A stretch of DNA of 64,000 bases, from the NCBI RefSeq assembly GCF_964275005.1, contig NC_092702.1, positions 34,569,316 to 34,633,315 on the forward strand, given 5' to 3'. The position numbers and the translations under genes were made by a program. The notes under the pieces are model-generated. The model saw only the letters and a program-made list of their open reading frames with translations, ran no database searches and had not been told where the DNA came from. Below, one piece after another: positions 24,775-36,443 of this stretch (the stretch's first letter is position 1; every line of letters starts with the position of its first letter). The stretch is from Diadema setosum (taxonomy: Eukaryota; Echinodermata; Echinoidea; Diadematoida; Diadematidae).

Positions 24775-27038
24775 TATCTAGATCAGTCTGCTGAATGATA
24801 AAGGGAATGGATCGCATGAAAGGCATTCTGTCAAATCTGAAGTAGGCTAGTTGCTACTTCCTCCCTTAATTCGTGGTGGTAGCAATCTTAGCCATGATTC
24901 GTCTCGCTTACGTCGTGGACGCTGCAAATCACCTCAACCATATTAGAGTATATTAAAATAGAAGGTCATTCGAAAAAAGTTATTTCATTGCAAATTCCAT
25001 GAGGAACTTTAGCTGCAATCTTACACTCGTAGAAGACTGAATAATGTAGTCCGTTAGGATTTACAGATGGCATATTTAATTATAGAGCTAATAGAAAGCC
25101 AGAACACAGGCATGTGACTTTCACTTCAAGGTATCTTGTGTGTTACAACAACAATGTACTGACGTGAATTCTCGCTATCGCACATTCCAACTCAGCTTCA
25201 GTTTCATTCCGATCACTCAGTCTTATTGTAGGATACCAAAGAGTGAAAAAAAAAGACAAGACATGATTGATTGTTTATAGTGTGTAATCCTCCTTACAAT
25301 GCATATAAATTGATCATTATGTGTATTTTGGCGTTTTGATTTCTTTTTCGAACTCTGTGTGAAGCGGTCTCCACGTTTGGCTTTGACGTTATTAATTAAA
25401 TGCACATTAACGGTAAAACAAATGATCTGATATGATTTACATAAGATAAGTGGTATGGATATATTATTATGTAATCGGGGAGGATAGATTTGACTGGTTA
25501 AAGTGGCAGGGCACAAAAGCACAATATTGTCGTCGTTGCTTTTATGAAAGAGTGTGGATTTTTACTTCTGAAATGCTTGACATAAATTTACACAAAATGC
25601 TAAAGCATAATTCGTTATCAAAAAGGAAAACAGACCGTATGACTGGTCAGTAGGTTGTACAGCTTGTGATGCCTGCATGAATACATTGCATTTTCCATTT
25701 GTACATTATATAACACGTACAATGACTATAAGGTGCATCCTCACAGCCTTTCTACACTCCACATTCCACACATGCCAGTTTCGATTGGGACGTGTTCATT
25801 TCACCCAGCCAGCGGAGCGAGCGCGCATTGGACATTGACACCGCATTCGAATCCGCCTTCATCATATGGACAGGCGGCACGGTAAGACAAACGAACAAAA
25901 TGGGTCAGGAAAAACATTGCTCAGGCTGACCTTGGAAGCACAATATTTATTTTCCAAACGACTTTTTTTTTTCGTTGTGATGCCTTTTCCGATCTTATCT
26001 TAAATGATATAATGAGACAGATGAGAAATCAAATCACGCAGTGTCTTTGAGCATTATGCACCCGTGAGTCACTCTATAGCAAACATTTCAGTCTTCTTGG
26101 CAAAATAAATGACAACACAAACTTTATTCTTTAAGGGAGTTCCTTATCCACGCTAGCATTTCATACAGGAAAACCACAGGGTGACCTGGAAATACTATCT
26201 CCAGTCGTACACATAACCATCACACGTGCCACCATATTTACAATTTTCCGAGAACCTTATCATAGTCAAGTTCGACGTTTTTATGTATACGTTTTCGTAT
26301 TATCACCCTCTTTTAGAAGTTACAAAAAAAAAAAAAACCCAAGAACAAACAAACCTGAATTCATATCTTATATTTCTTCAAATGTGCATTTTCCATTCTT
26401 AATTTGCTGAAGCTAGATATATGTATACAGTATGTACAAAATCTTATTTTACAATATTTCCTTCGACGTGACGTGAAACAAAACATTAATTTCTGCCAGA
26501 GAAACTATCACAGTTTATTATGCAAATTTCTCCTACAGTGATTAATACAATAATATATCAATTCAGTTGGCAAAGGAGAACAGAAAGTACTTGAAATCAT
26601 TTCAGACACATTTAACACTCATTCTATTCTCAATCTATGTTTTGTGAATTTCTTACAATTCAGTCCTTTTTCCTATACATTTGCCTATAACCAAACACGT
26701 GACATCTAAAAATCATAATCAGCAATCACTGATTTTAACAAAGCAATAAGCATTTCATCAAATCTTTCCACATTTCATCAGAACTGTCCTAATTTCAAGC
26801 CAATCATGCATTCTTACACAAAATTACTTTGATGAGTTTGCTGAAGGGTTAGAAGCAATCACCATTTAAACACTGTAGGAAAGAAAACAGATTTTATTAG
26901 CAAGACAAGTAAATATAACTCAAAGTGGCTTCGTCCCAGTGTGCCAATCTCATTAAAGAGAAAAAATGAAAAGGTCGTAACTACTTAATCCATAATCTAT
27001 TGTGCAACGACTTTTTGTCACTCCACACACTCTCCATT

Positions 27039-27195
27039 ATGATGATGATGATGATAATAGTAATCATGATAATAATGATAACAATAATAATAATGACATT
27101 GATAATGATAATAATAATGATGATAATAATAATAATAATGATAATAATAATGATAATAATAATGATAATAATGATAATAATAGTGATAATAATAA
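27039..27195. repeat. (GAT/AAT)n microsatellite
   Basis: Long trinucleotide-like tract. The apparent poly-isoleucine and poly-Asp/Asn ORFs on both strands are artefacts of it. Confidence 0.95.
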
Positions 27196-28431
27196 CATGA
27201 TAGTACGTGTTAAACGAGCAAGATGATGAGAACACTGAATTTCGAGAAACTCATATCCAAAGGGAGTCTATATACGTGAAGAATATTGCGTGATGATACT
27301 TCATGCGATCTCCGTGAATGTTATTTGTCTTTGAAATGAATGTCAGTTGTCGACCTGGTGTATTAGAGGCTATTCCTCTTCTAAAGTACTGCTTGTTCGG
27401 GCAAATAAGAACTGCGACAAGGGACTGCAACCATTCTAGTTGTCAGACGGTTAGCCCCGGCGAAGTATTTTCTTCTCGATCATTCTATTCTTGGTTCAGC
27501 ACACACAAACAGCTCATTTATAATCTCTTTAATGCGATACATTCACCATAGCGCGCCAAAGCCGCTTCACAGCGGGAACAGACAATTACATTATAACTCA
27601 ATAGACGAACGATGCAGTGACATTTGGCGTCCATCCATCGTCCATGGCCCGATGTCGGAGTGTTTTGCGACACGACCGAAAGCAGGTGCAGGACTAGTCT
27701 CTAGAAACAGGCTCTTACAAATATCACGATATTCATTCGATACACGAAAGTTGAGACATTGTGAAGGCTTGGAAGACTAGTTTCTATCAATAGAGAAACC
27801 GTAACAATCAAGATATTGGTGAATTCCATTAAGTTATATATAAATCGATTCGTTGTAGATTTCGTGTGGGTTTTTTTTTTTTCTGATGGAAAGAAGCAAA
27901 CAGGAACATGGCAGTCTCGGGAGTTCCTATGTCATGCCCGCATTTTAAAGCTTCTAGTAGATGCAATACGCTCTGCGATATTGCATTTCAGACACATTCT
28001 TATCTTTAGAAACAGTACTCCTTACAATTTATTACAAAGCTAAGCTTTTTTTCACACAATTCTCGATCTATGCGTAAGAAATGGACAAGTCAATAAATAA
28101 ATCTTCTCACAAGATAAGATGTTGCATCTATTACCCACGAATAAACCTATTGAGCAAAGCAACAACTTGTCCGTTTGTTGTAAACTACAGAAGGGTAAAC
28201 TCTCATTCATTCTGTCATAACTTTTCCCCCCTCCGCGCAGAAAACTGATTCAAGAGCAATTTACACAGTTTATTGTGTCTGTCTCTGTGTGTTTGCGCTG
28301 CGGTCACAAGTCTTGTTCCCGCTGACAAACCATCCATCAATAATACCATGTGGCTGAATAGGATGCGTCCGCTTATTTATTTCGCTGGCACAGAAAGGGG
28401 CTCTAAATTTAAAACGCTCCGGATCGAGGTT

Positions 28432-28462
28432 GTCATGTGACCAGATGCACGGGTCACGTGAT
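28432..28462. promoter_or_regulatory. pair of CACGTG-type E-boxes
   Basis: GTCATGTGAC at 28432-28441 and GTCACGTGAT at 28453-28462, two decamers of the USF/MITF/TFEB type with starts 21 bases apart (two helical turns). No TATA box or gene could be tied to them. Confidence 0.35.
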
Positions 28463-31400
28463 CGTCACCTCTACACGGACAAAACAAGGCGTTAGTATAG
28501 CTGAAAAACGGTCTTGTTATAAACATGAAGGCAGTGATATGTCACGGCATTCATTTGAGTCTCTACTCTGCGTCAACTAAAATTGCCGCAATCAAGACAA
28601 AACATTCTTGAAATCGAAGAAAGTCTGATACGCCTTGGATGTGCGGTTTTTATATATCCACATTTTACGGAATAACGTATATGATTTGTACATTCTTCTC
28701 TTGTCGTCAGTCTTTACTTGTAGGATAGTAGTAACCTCGTGGGTTCACAATGGTCCTTTTTTTAATACACTGACGGCGGCTGTGCCGAATATAAGGCAAA
28801 GATGATAACATTAAACGATTGACATGCAGTGCAATGACATGCATGGGTACTGAAGAAGTAGTATGATTACTGTGGAAGACACATGCTATAGGCACAGAAC
28901 ATGTTGGATTATATTGTTCCACATTACACGTGAAGGCAGCCAGCCCGAGTTTGGATACGCATCGCACATATTATTTTAATCTTGGTTATGAACAGTCATT
29001 GGTTCCATCACTGTCCAATATCTGCTCTGCAGTTCCTACAGTTTGGCGTGACCAAATTTCCTTCAAATCTGTCAGCTCGTCAGTAGCCAGCCATTCTATA
29101 CTAAGTAATCGTCATCACTTTGTTTGACACATTCAAAATTGAGATAGACGCCCTCCTACACATCCCATATCTTTATATCTACGTTAGATCGTTGGCAGCT
29201 GATGCGGCTCATTTCGTGCAGCCAACAATATAGGGTCATCGCATGACATTGTGTTGTAAATAAAAGTTTATGTTGAAATGGCGTAAATGCCCTCACAACT
29301 TGCTGTGAAAGTAAATTTACGTAAATGAGACTATTAAATGAATTGCACGGTGATTTCTGAGCTGACATGTTAAGACCGGTGAGATGCAGGACTCTGATGT
29401 CGGACATTATGGCAGTGTTAGTGTGACGGGTTATAATTGGGAATATAGCTGTGTTGTCCTTACAGTGAAGGATCATCTACGAACACAGCCTTAGTGATCC
29501 AGGTAGTGACGCCCGTTTTGTTTAGTAATCTCTTGAAAACGAGTCTTTCATTTCAGCTTACCATAACATCCTACATTTGAAACTGATCAGGAAACAAGAG
29601 CAAATTTAAAAGAAAAGAAAAGCTGTGTCATTGGCTCTCCGAATGATTTGAGATATATTTTTGTCAATTTGATTGTGACTCTCGTTATACACAATTTTTG
29701 CTCTAAAAGTTTTTCGTAAAAAGTCAACAGCGCAAGAGTGCCGCTCTGTCTCATTTTGTGTGTGCTGTGGTATCAACCACTAATCATTTACTCATTAGTA
29801 TTTGTGTAATGCGAGCAGCCTCAAGGTGTACTGTAGGAAAAGGAGAGAGAGAGAAGGCTAACGAATTACTCATCATCGGGCATCTTGCGAGCGATGTACG
29901 ACACGACCGCCTTTTACGGAGAGCCGAAGACGAGAGGGTGCTTACATCTTACTGTACTCTACGTGACACGTTATTCTACGTGATAAGAGAGACCGCGTAT
30001 CTACGCACTGTGGCAAACACTCATCAATAGTAGAGATAAACGATCATCGGCTTTACTTGCCTAAATCATTTCATAAACAGACAAAAGATTACGATGGTGG
30101 TGTATATATATCAACTGAACTTGTTTTGTTTTGTTTTGTTTGACCCCGCCGACCGGCACGTAATTACATGCAACAAAGTTTGCCGAAGAAACTGTCGTCA
30201 CTTTTAGGCAAAAATTGTCACTTATAGTATCAGAAGTACAGATACCAAAGTGAAAGGGGCAAAACAGCATTACACTATATAAGCCAGGATCAAAACACAC
30301 ACACACGTATATAAGCTTTAGCACAGACGAAAATCATGATCTAAATCTAAACGATTAAATTGACTTTCACTAATGCAAATTATGACAACACGACGCTTGC
30401 TTTTGTGTGTTTTTTGTTTCGTTTTACTGTCTTTTAGTCCATGTCAAAGATAATCCGGGAACAGAAGCAAGTTTCCAACGCAATTCAGTGCAACGCAATG
30501 TGGGTGTTTATGTATCCTATATGATAATATGTACGTGTGTGTATCTCTATATCCGATATATAAAGTCACTATACCGTAAGGGTAGGTAATCCCATAGTCG
30601 AATAGGAATACACTATGTATATGATTGCTTAGATATGAATAACGTACTGCCACGAGCCAATATAAGTCAGAGTGCGATATGCACCTAGAAAAAAAAAATA
30701 TTGTGCATTATCAGTTCAATATATCTGAAGTACTTTGCCATTTATCGGTATTATGACACTGTAAAGAACTAACTCGTGAGTTTTAACGTCTAATCTCTGT
30801 GCTCAAATATGCGTTGACGAATACTTGCTTCGTACGGTCTCTCATCCATTTCGAATTACTTGCTCGCTATAGCTTCTGCCTTCTTAAGGTATGAAAATCT
30901 GTTGCGGTGTGCTGGTTAAGCAAAAAATGCCAGAATCAGTCCACATCTAACAAAGACAGCGCGAGACAACTATGCGTGTCAGATAAATCTATCACATGCC
31001 GTGTACAATAACCTTAAACAGATTTTTACACAACGATGATTCTAGCACAATTCAAACTCTGTCGTCACAATGTTCAAGTCAGACAAAGATATTGAGTACT
31101 TGTTTATTGCTCAATACTGTGTTCTTGTGTCATTCATACCACATCGTTTCGCGCATTATAGCACGAGGACGAATAAAGATGGGAGGAAGAAACATTGCAA
31201 AAACAACAACATTTAAAGATACAGATTGGACGTAAGATTGTGGTAGTGTCAGACACAAATGGGCGAGCTTTTGTTCTCTATTCTCTTCGTGCTAATTCTT
31301 CCTTTCCTCCTTCCTTTCCTGCTTGCTCTTTCCATTCATTGTGTCGACTGTCTGACATACGATTTCAAAAATGATCTTGGCGGATGGCACGAGGCGAACA

Positions 31401-32428
31401 AAAGGCACTACATTGCAAAATTTCTGGTTTCTTTCATGTCGCCATTTTGTTACCATCTTCGTTTCCCTTAAAAACAAGCAAACTAGGATTGTTTGCATAT
31501 AAACACTTCAAAAACAATGTGTATCCCTGACATGATATGGACCATTACTTTCCGATATCTCAATAATTCATAATAAGCAGCCCTTTTCAAATCTCACTCC
31601 AAGCCTTCACACCGATTATGATATTGTGAGAAATGCTCTTCATACACAGGTTTAACAAATATCTCCTTGATGACAACTCTTGCTTTTTTGTTTAAATAAA
31701 CAGAGTATAGGAAATCAGCTTTCTAACCAAAGCTTTCCTGCAAAAGATCTATAAGCAGCATTGGTGGCATGACTACGTCATCCAGTTATGCAGGCTTAGT
31801 GATAATGTATGTTCATCACATTTCGGTACAACGATAATATTTTCAACTTATGGCTTGAAATGAGCGTATATAGCCATGCCTGTGATGGCTGGTCGTTCTT
31901 AAACCTTCCCGCATATGTATCATGACCTTGCACACATTAAGGCATCGAGTGATCAAAATCAAGCACCAATCGGAATTGTCAGCTTGTTATTCCGCCCCTG
32001 ATTAGTATTTATGTCTTACAACCTAGCATACTGACGCATTAATGTTCGATTGCGGTGCCCGTCTGCATGTTTTGGATGGCTCGGATGAAACGAAGTGAAA
32101 TAACACAAGTGGTAAACTTGCATGCGTGCCACATAGCTCGTTTCCGTTCAATGTACAGAAACAGTGCTGTAGTGACATGCTATTTATCATAACTGCAAGC
32201 GCAAGCATGCTCAGCATGTTTTCATTCTCTATCTTGAGCCAATTTCTGTCTGGTCTATAGGATTACTTTTTTTTAACATACCATCTTCAAAACCATTGTG
32301 CATTATTTACAATCAACTCTTGAGTAACTTATGCACGAAAGAAATATGATATGCAATGGCACAATGGCAAATCATAATATGCCGTCACTACAGCAAATTA
32401 TCATACACGCATTCATTTTCCCTTGTCA

Positions 32429-32434
32429 TTTAAT
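32429..32434 (-). terminator. candidate poly(A) signal (ATTAAA) of the small Hsp gene
   Basis: TTTAAT on the plus strand reads ATTAAA on the minus strand, 258 bases past the stop codon. Confidence 0.4.
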
Positions 32435-32691
32435 ACTAAGAAACTTAAAAACAAAATGCCAGGTTTCAGTCAAACTTTTTACACAGAGTTGACGTCACAA
32501 CCCTCCAAACAGAAGTTACACGGGTTTGAACTCATCCAATGAGTAAGGCGTCTTTCCTATAGAAGAAAAAAAATCACACACGCCCAAAAAATATAACACC
32601 AATAATTAGAATCCATGTCCTCAATCAAGCTTCTCATCATCGAACTGATGACCGGGAATTGTCCTGCTGATTCTGCAATGATCTATCCTTC

Positions 32692-33576
32692 TTATTTCCT
32701 ATGCGATTCCGCGTCGCTGGTAAACTCCTCCACAATGGGCACTGTCGGTGATCCCTTTCCGCTTGACCCCTCCACATGTGGTCTGACCTGGATCGGGATG
32801 GTTCGCTCGGCAGCTTGGGCCAGGGCTAGCTTCGGAGCCTCCAAGGTGAGAATACCTTTCTCCGACAGGTAGCTTTTAACTAACCTGAGGTCCACGTCAT
32901 CAGGCAGCGTGTACTGTCGATAGTATTCCCTCTGGACGAAGCCACCTTCTGGGGTACCCTCGCGGTGCTCAGCACGGACAGTGAGCTTATTGTCCTTAAT
33001 CTTTACCTCGATGTCCTCGGGTTTATACGAGCTAACGTCAAGAGTCACTTGGAATCTCTGGCTATCGTATTCAATCTTGCTGGTCTGACGCTCACCTAGA
33101 CCTTTAGGGGGACCAGAAGACTGGCTGGTCAGGGAGACAGGTGTGACGTAATAACCCTGGTAGAGGGTCGGCGAAGCAGGGTTTGAGTACCCGAACGTCG
33201 GCGTGGAAGCAGTGGGTTCCTCTAAGACTCGTCGTTCGGTCGTTCGTCTGGTCGTTGTTGTGGTTTTTACGGTGGACTGCCCTGGACCCGCAGACTGACT
33301 GGTCTGGATGTATGTGGTTTCTGGTTGTGATTGAGAGTAGCTCATCGTCGGCTGCTGATTTGGTTTGATGACCGTAGGTTCAGCATTAGGAGACAAGACG
33401 GTGATGGTAGGCATTTGCTGACCTCCGCTCTGCTGTACCTTATGCACTTCGACCGTAGGTTGGCCGAACTGCGGCGGGCCGGTGCTTGATATGGTTGGGG
33501 TCATCCCTCCCTGCCCAGAATTGATGCTATATTCCACCTTCGGGTGCGAGAACGGAATCTTTATTTCTATATTCAT
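32692..33576 (-). CDS. small heat-shock protein (alpha-crystallin family), single exon
   Basis: 294 residues, intronless, ATG at 33576-33574 preceded by in-frame stops, TAA at 32694-32692. The alpha-crystallin domain lies at about residues 166-249, with DSQRFQVTLDVSSYKPEDIE, VKIKDNKLTVRAEH and the hallmark GILTLEAP at 241-248. An I-x-I tail motif (IPIQV, 260-264) follows, which in this family docks into a neighbouring subunit. Such proteins are ATP-independent cytosolic/nuclear holdases that form oligomers and keep unfolding clients soluble. The N-terminal arm (1-160) is unusually long, rich in Q, S, T, P and V, and probably disordered; it includes KTTTTTRRTTERR (104-116). Total length exceeds the usual 150-220 residues. 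A heat-shock-type promoter lies upstream. The annotation as an intact sHsp is firm; its relation to named sHsp subfamilies is not settled. Confidence 0.96.
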   Translation of the reverse strand: MNIEIKIPFSHPKVEYSINSGQGGMTPTISSTGPPQFGQPTVEVHKVQQSGGQQMPTITVLSPNAEPTVIKPNQQPTMSYSQSQPETTYIQTSQSAGPGQSTVKTTTTTRRTTERRVLEEPTASTPTFGYSNPASPTLYQGYYVTPVSLTSQSSGPPKGLGERQTSKIEYDSQRFQVTLDVSSYKPEDIEVKIKDNKLTVRAEHREGTPEGGFVQREYYRQYTLPDDVDLRLVKSYLSEKGILTLEAPKLALAQAAERTIPIQVRPHVEGSSGKGSPTVPIVEEFTSDAESHRK

Positions 33577-33809
33577 GATGTCGGCTTATTTATCTCTGAG
33601 TGAAAACGAGAAGAAAGTAATCCTAGCAAAAGGGGACAACCAGTACCAAAATGATGTCTGCGTCACGTTCGCGCGCCACAGGGAATCGTCTGGTCATTCA
33701 GAAATCTTGTCTGGGAAACAAACAAATCCAGTCGTCTACCCAAGATATGAAGTCACTGAACTATCGTACACCACCTCTTTCAGTCGTCAGCTCAGTCTCT
33801 CATCGAGTG

Positions 33810-33814
33810 TTATA
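33810..33814 (-). promoter_or_regulatory. TATA-like box of the small Hsp gene
   Basis: Minus strand GACTATAACAC. It lies 35 bases from a perfect heat-shock element on its upstream side and about 235 bases before the ATG, predicting transcription start near 33780 and a roughly 200-nt leader. An inverted CCAAT (33843-33847) lies just upstream. Confidence 0.55.
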
Positions 33815-33848
33815 GTCCAGATTTCTTTGCGTGTTATGGCATCCAATA

Positions 33849-33861
33849 GAACCTTCCGGAA
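33849..33861 (-). promoter_or_regulatory. heat-shock element (perfect three-unit HSE)
   Basis: GAACCTTCCGGAA reads as GAA-nn-TTC-nn-GAA, three correctly spaced alternating pentamer cores. This is the consensus binding site of an HSF1 trimer. It sits immediately upstream of the TATA-like box of the sHsp gene. Confidence 0.85.
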
Positions 33862-34075
33862 TCTCTCGAATAATCCAAACTTAAGCAGAGAAGCGACAGA
33901 CGAACAGCAACCACATTTAAGTCACTCACTTCGTGTCGTTACGGGAATACAGACAGTCAGTGTGCTAAACGGTCTGGCCTATTTTGGTCAGCGTCGCCAC
34001 TGTACACGAGCAGTCGTCAGCTATCACACGCCACCGAGACCACACGCCTTATCATAGCTGCACTTCCGTCTATCT

Positions 34076-34088
34076 GAACATTCCGGAT
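34076..34088 (-). promoter_or_regulatory. second heat-shock element
   Basis: GAACATTCCGGAT: GAA-nn-TTC-nn-GAt, one mismatch to a three-unit HSE, about 230 bases upstream of the first. A further two-unit site (GAATGTTC) lies at 34162-34169. Several spaced HSEs are usual for strongly inducible hsp promoters. Confidence 0.65.
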
Positions 34089-34339
34089 AACAAAGCCTGC
34101 GATATTTCAAGTCAATTTGTCAAACTCGAGACTGTCTGATTATCCGACAAGAAGTTAAGCGGAATGTTCAATCTCCCTCTAAACCGGAATGAATGTTTAT
34201 CTCGAGGAATTATTTCCGCTCGTAGCTCGCGAAGAAAGTGTGGCAGTCGAAGGGGAGTTAACTTCGTGGGCGCGCGCTTGCGGCTGCCGCCCACCAAGTG
34301 AAGTATATCAGCAAACGATCGCGGAGCACTTCTCACGAG

Positions 34340-35262
34340 TGTGTGTAGAGTAAGAAAAAAAGAGGAGCACCGCTCGTCTGCGTATATCTCGTGCAGATTT
34401 CGCAGAGCAGCTAGATTCTATATCGGGTCTCCTCGGGACGATACATTCCTCACCGCTCGCCCCTTGCTACACGCTGGTTTGCGGCGCTGGATACCAGGTG
34501 ACGTGGCCTGAGCTGGTATGCCATCTATGTGGCTGTCTGCGGCGTCACTAACCGCTACAGCCTAGGGGTATAGGACTGGAGATGGGGATGGAAGGGGGTG
34601 GGGTGGATCAGGTGTAGACGGAGGGGGAAGGGGAGGGAGAGAGCGAGAAAGAAAGAAGAAGAGAGAACGGAGGTAGATGGGAAACAAGTGAATTAAGATG
34701 AAAAGAGGAAAAATGAAAAAAACAAAAAACAAACAAGCTCATGGAGAGTTGTGTAAAACATAAGCGGGGCCGGCCAAGTGTCATGTAAAATACAACCATG
34801 AATTCATCAAATCCCATGTAAACGTGTCACCACACAGCTTTACATGCACTGCATTTACTGTAACGAATTAGCTAATGATGACCACACTCAAATGAACACT
34901 TGTAACAGGCCTATTTGATATCTTTATTACAGATTAACACTAGCTTAACCTTTCCTTAAACATGTATACATGTTCAGTGGCGGATCCCGGCGGGGCGCAC
35001 CTTATTTTTTGCTAAAACAAAAGAAATAAAAAGAAAAAAATACTTACACAGACATACACACCCAAATATATATATGTACACACACACACACAGACACAAT
35101 CAAACATACTTTGAACTAATCAGAATAAGTACCGAAATATATTCAATTGTGCACACACTCTTAACTGGATAATCTTTTTAGACAATTTAGTTTAATAAAC
35201 GTGAATTACAAAACAGTCGTCTATTTCTTTTTCTTATTTAAAAGGTTGTACCCTTACTGCAG
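34340..35262. other. gene-free stretch
   Basis: Contains a GA-rich tract (34610-34680) and, at 34975, one isolated hAT-type end (CAGTGGCGGATCCCGG, then GGGGCGCA) without a partner. Nothing else supported. Confidence 0.5.
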
Positions 35263-35384
35263 CAGTCTGATGATATCACAAAGAGTTGTAACCACCCGCC
35301 GCCCTGTAAGCTCTCCCATTTACTATAGTGACGTCAGCGCGGAGATTGCTCACTGCTTGAAGGCTAGGCTCCCTCATGGGCCAG
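35263..35384 (+). pseudogene. unknown gene, copy 2: remnant of the upstream exon
   Basis: Homologous to 19613-19735 in opposite orientation. The acceptor (TACCCTTACTGCAG) and donor (CCAG|GTAGG) are kept, and the shared core TATAGTGACGTCA identifies the alignment. In the frame that is open and in phase in copy 1 it has a stop (CTA TAG), and its length (122) differs by one base. This supports a decayed duplicate, or else a non-coding leader exon. Confidence 0.4.
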
Positions 35385-35655
35385 GTAGGTTCATTAATAT
35401 TCAGGACTTCATATTATAGAGTCACCTTTGTTTTCTACCATCTGGTGCTTTCCAGGCTTTACAACGCAGTAATCTCTTTTACCACAAAATGCACCAGCGA
35501 ATAAATAAATGAATAATACTGTGAAAAAGTAGATAAATGAATTAGTAAATGAATAAAGAAATTAATTTACAATGGAAAAATAAAGGTAGAAAGAAAGAAA
35601 ACTATTACCAATAATGAATCTCCACTTCATAATAATTCGTCTCCAGTCCTCCTGA

Positions 35656-36250
35656 ATGGTCCCTCACTTCGTGTTCCTCGCCCTGTAGGCCCGAATTCAC
35701 GAAGGTGGTACAAATGAAACCATGGTTTAAACCATGGACAAAAACCATGGAGCGCCAAGAGTTGCATGGAATATTTCGTTACGAAATCAGTCATTTCGTC
35801 GATGAAATGATTATTTTGTAATGAAATGACAACATTTTGTAACTAACCGAACACTTCATCCACGAAATGGTCATTTTATCGACGAAATGACCAATTTCGT
35901 AACGAAATATTCCGTGCAACACTTGGCGCTCCATGTTTTTTGTCCATGGTTTAAACCATGGTTTCATTTGTACCACCTTTGTGAATTCGGGCCAAAGAGG
36001 CGACAGCCGTTTTCACAAAATGACAACTTTTTCTGCCCTGACATCTCCCACTGCGATCTTCCTAACTCAGTCTTCCTTCGACCACGGTCACGAGCAGGCG
36101 ACTTCGCCTTCGACCTGGAAAGACCCGGAAGGTGCAGCGAGGATCTTGAGGCCAGCTCCTGTCCGTTTGACAAGGCTCAAGAGCCGATCTAGGACTATGA
36201 GTGGGGAAGAACTCAAGACTGGCATTCAGAACAAGATGGAGCTGGCCGGG
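35656..36250 (+). pseudogene. unknown gene, copy 2: middle exon, interrupted
   Basis: Homologous to 19203-19530 on the other strand. CTCACTTCGTGTTCCTCG matches just before the break at 35688, and homology resumes at 35996-36000 (GAGGCGACAGCCG). It encodes the same DLPNSVFLRPRSRAGDFAFD as copy 1. Near 36117 one extra A shifts the frame; the later matching peptide (GAARILRPAPVRLTRLKSRS) is therefore in another frame. The donor GT of copy 1 is TT here (36250-36252 region, GAGTTATTATT). A 306-bp element sits at the 5' edge. The signal-peptide-like start is not preserved. This copy is probably non-functional. Confidence 0.5.
35688..35993. mobile_element. 306-bp palindromic MITE inside the duplicated gene copy
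   Basis: Begins GGCCCGAATTCACGAAGGTG and ends in its inverse (CACCTTTGTGAATTCGGGCC). The arms continue through ACAAATGAAACCATGGTTTA and on to AATATTTCGTTACGAAAT, so essentially the whole element is one long hairpin. The empty site can be read from copy 1, where CCTTTCGAGGCGACAG runs without it. The target duplication is not clear. Confidence 0.85.
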
Positions 36251-36443
36251 CAGAAAAAAAAAAGAGTTATTATTAGCAAGTTTTAAAAACTGATATGAGT
36301 GTAAAAATCTGCAACACTTCTTCACAGTTTGTACTGAGTGTGATCAAGCAAATTAATGTCCGTGTGTTTGTGTGTTTAGACTAGACTACACGATAGCATA
36401 GAAATGACCTGATTTTCAATCTTTTGTTTGTTTTACTTTACAG

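Larger units (their letters stand above)
19740..32428. other. long stretch without a recognised gene
   Basis: Apart from the listed repeats and a LINE tail, I see no exon I can support. ORFs of 60-115 codons here match no family and have ordinary AT-rich composition. A pair of CACGTG-type E-boxes lies at 28432-28462. The block 24775-27000 and most of 28100-32400 show nothing notable. Confidence 0.5.

Noticed and set aside
26981-27235. Poly-isoleucine and poly-Asp/Asn ORFs
   Set aside because: Translation of a GAT/AAT microsatellite.
33482-34057. 191-codon ORF on the plus strand
   Set aside because: It runs antisense through the start and promoter of the sHsp gene, has no family motif, and is explained by the composition of the opposite strand.
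34975-35010. hAT-type single end CAGTGGCGGATCC
   Set aside because: No matching opposite end nearby, so not called as an element.
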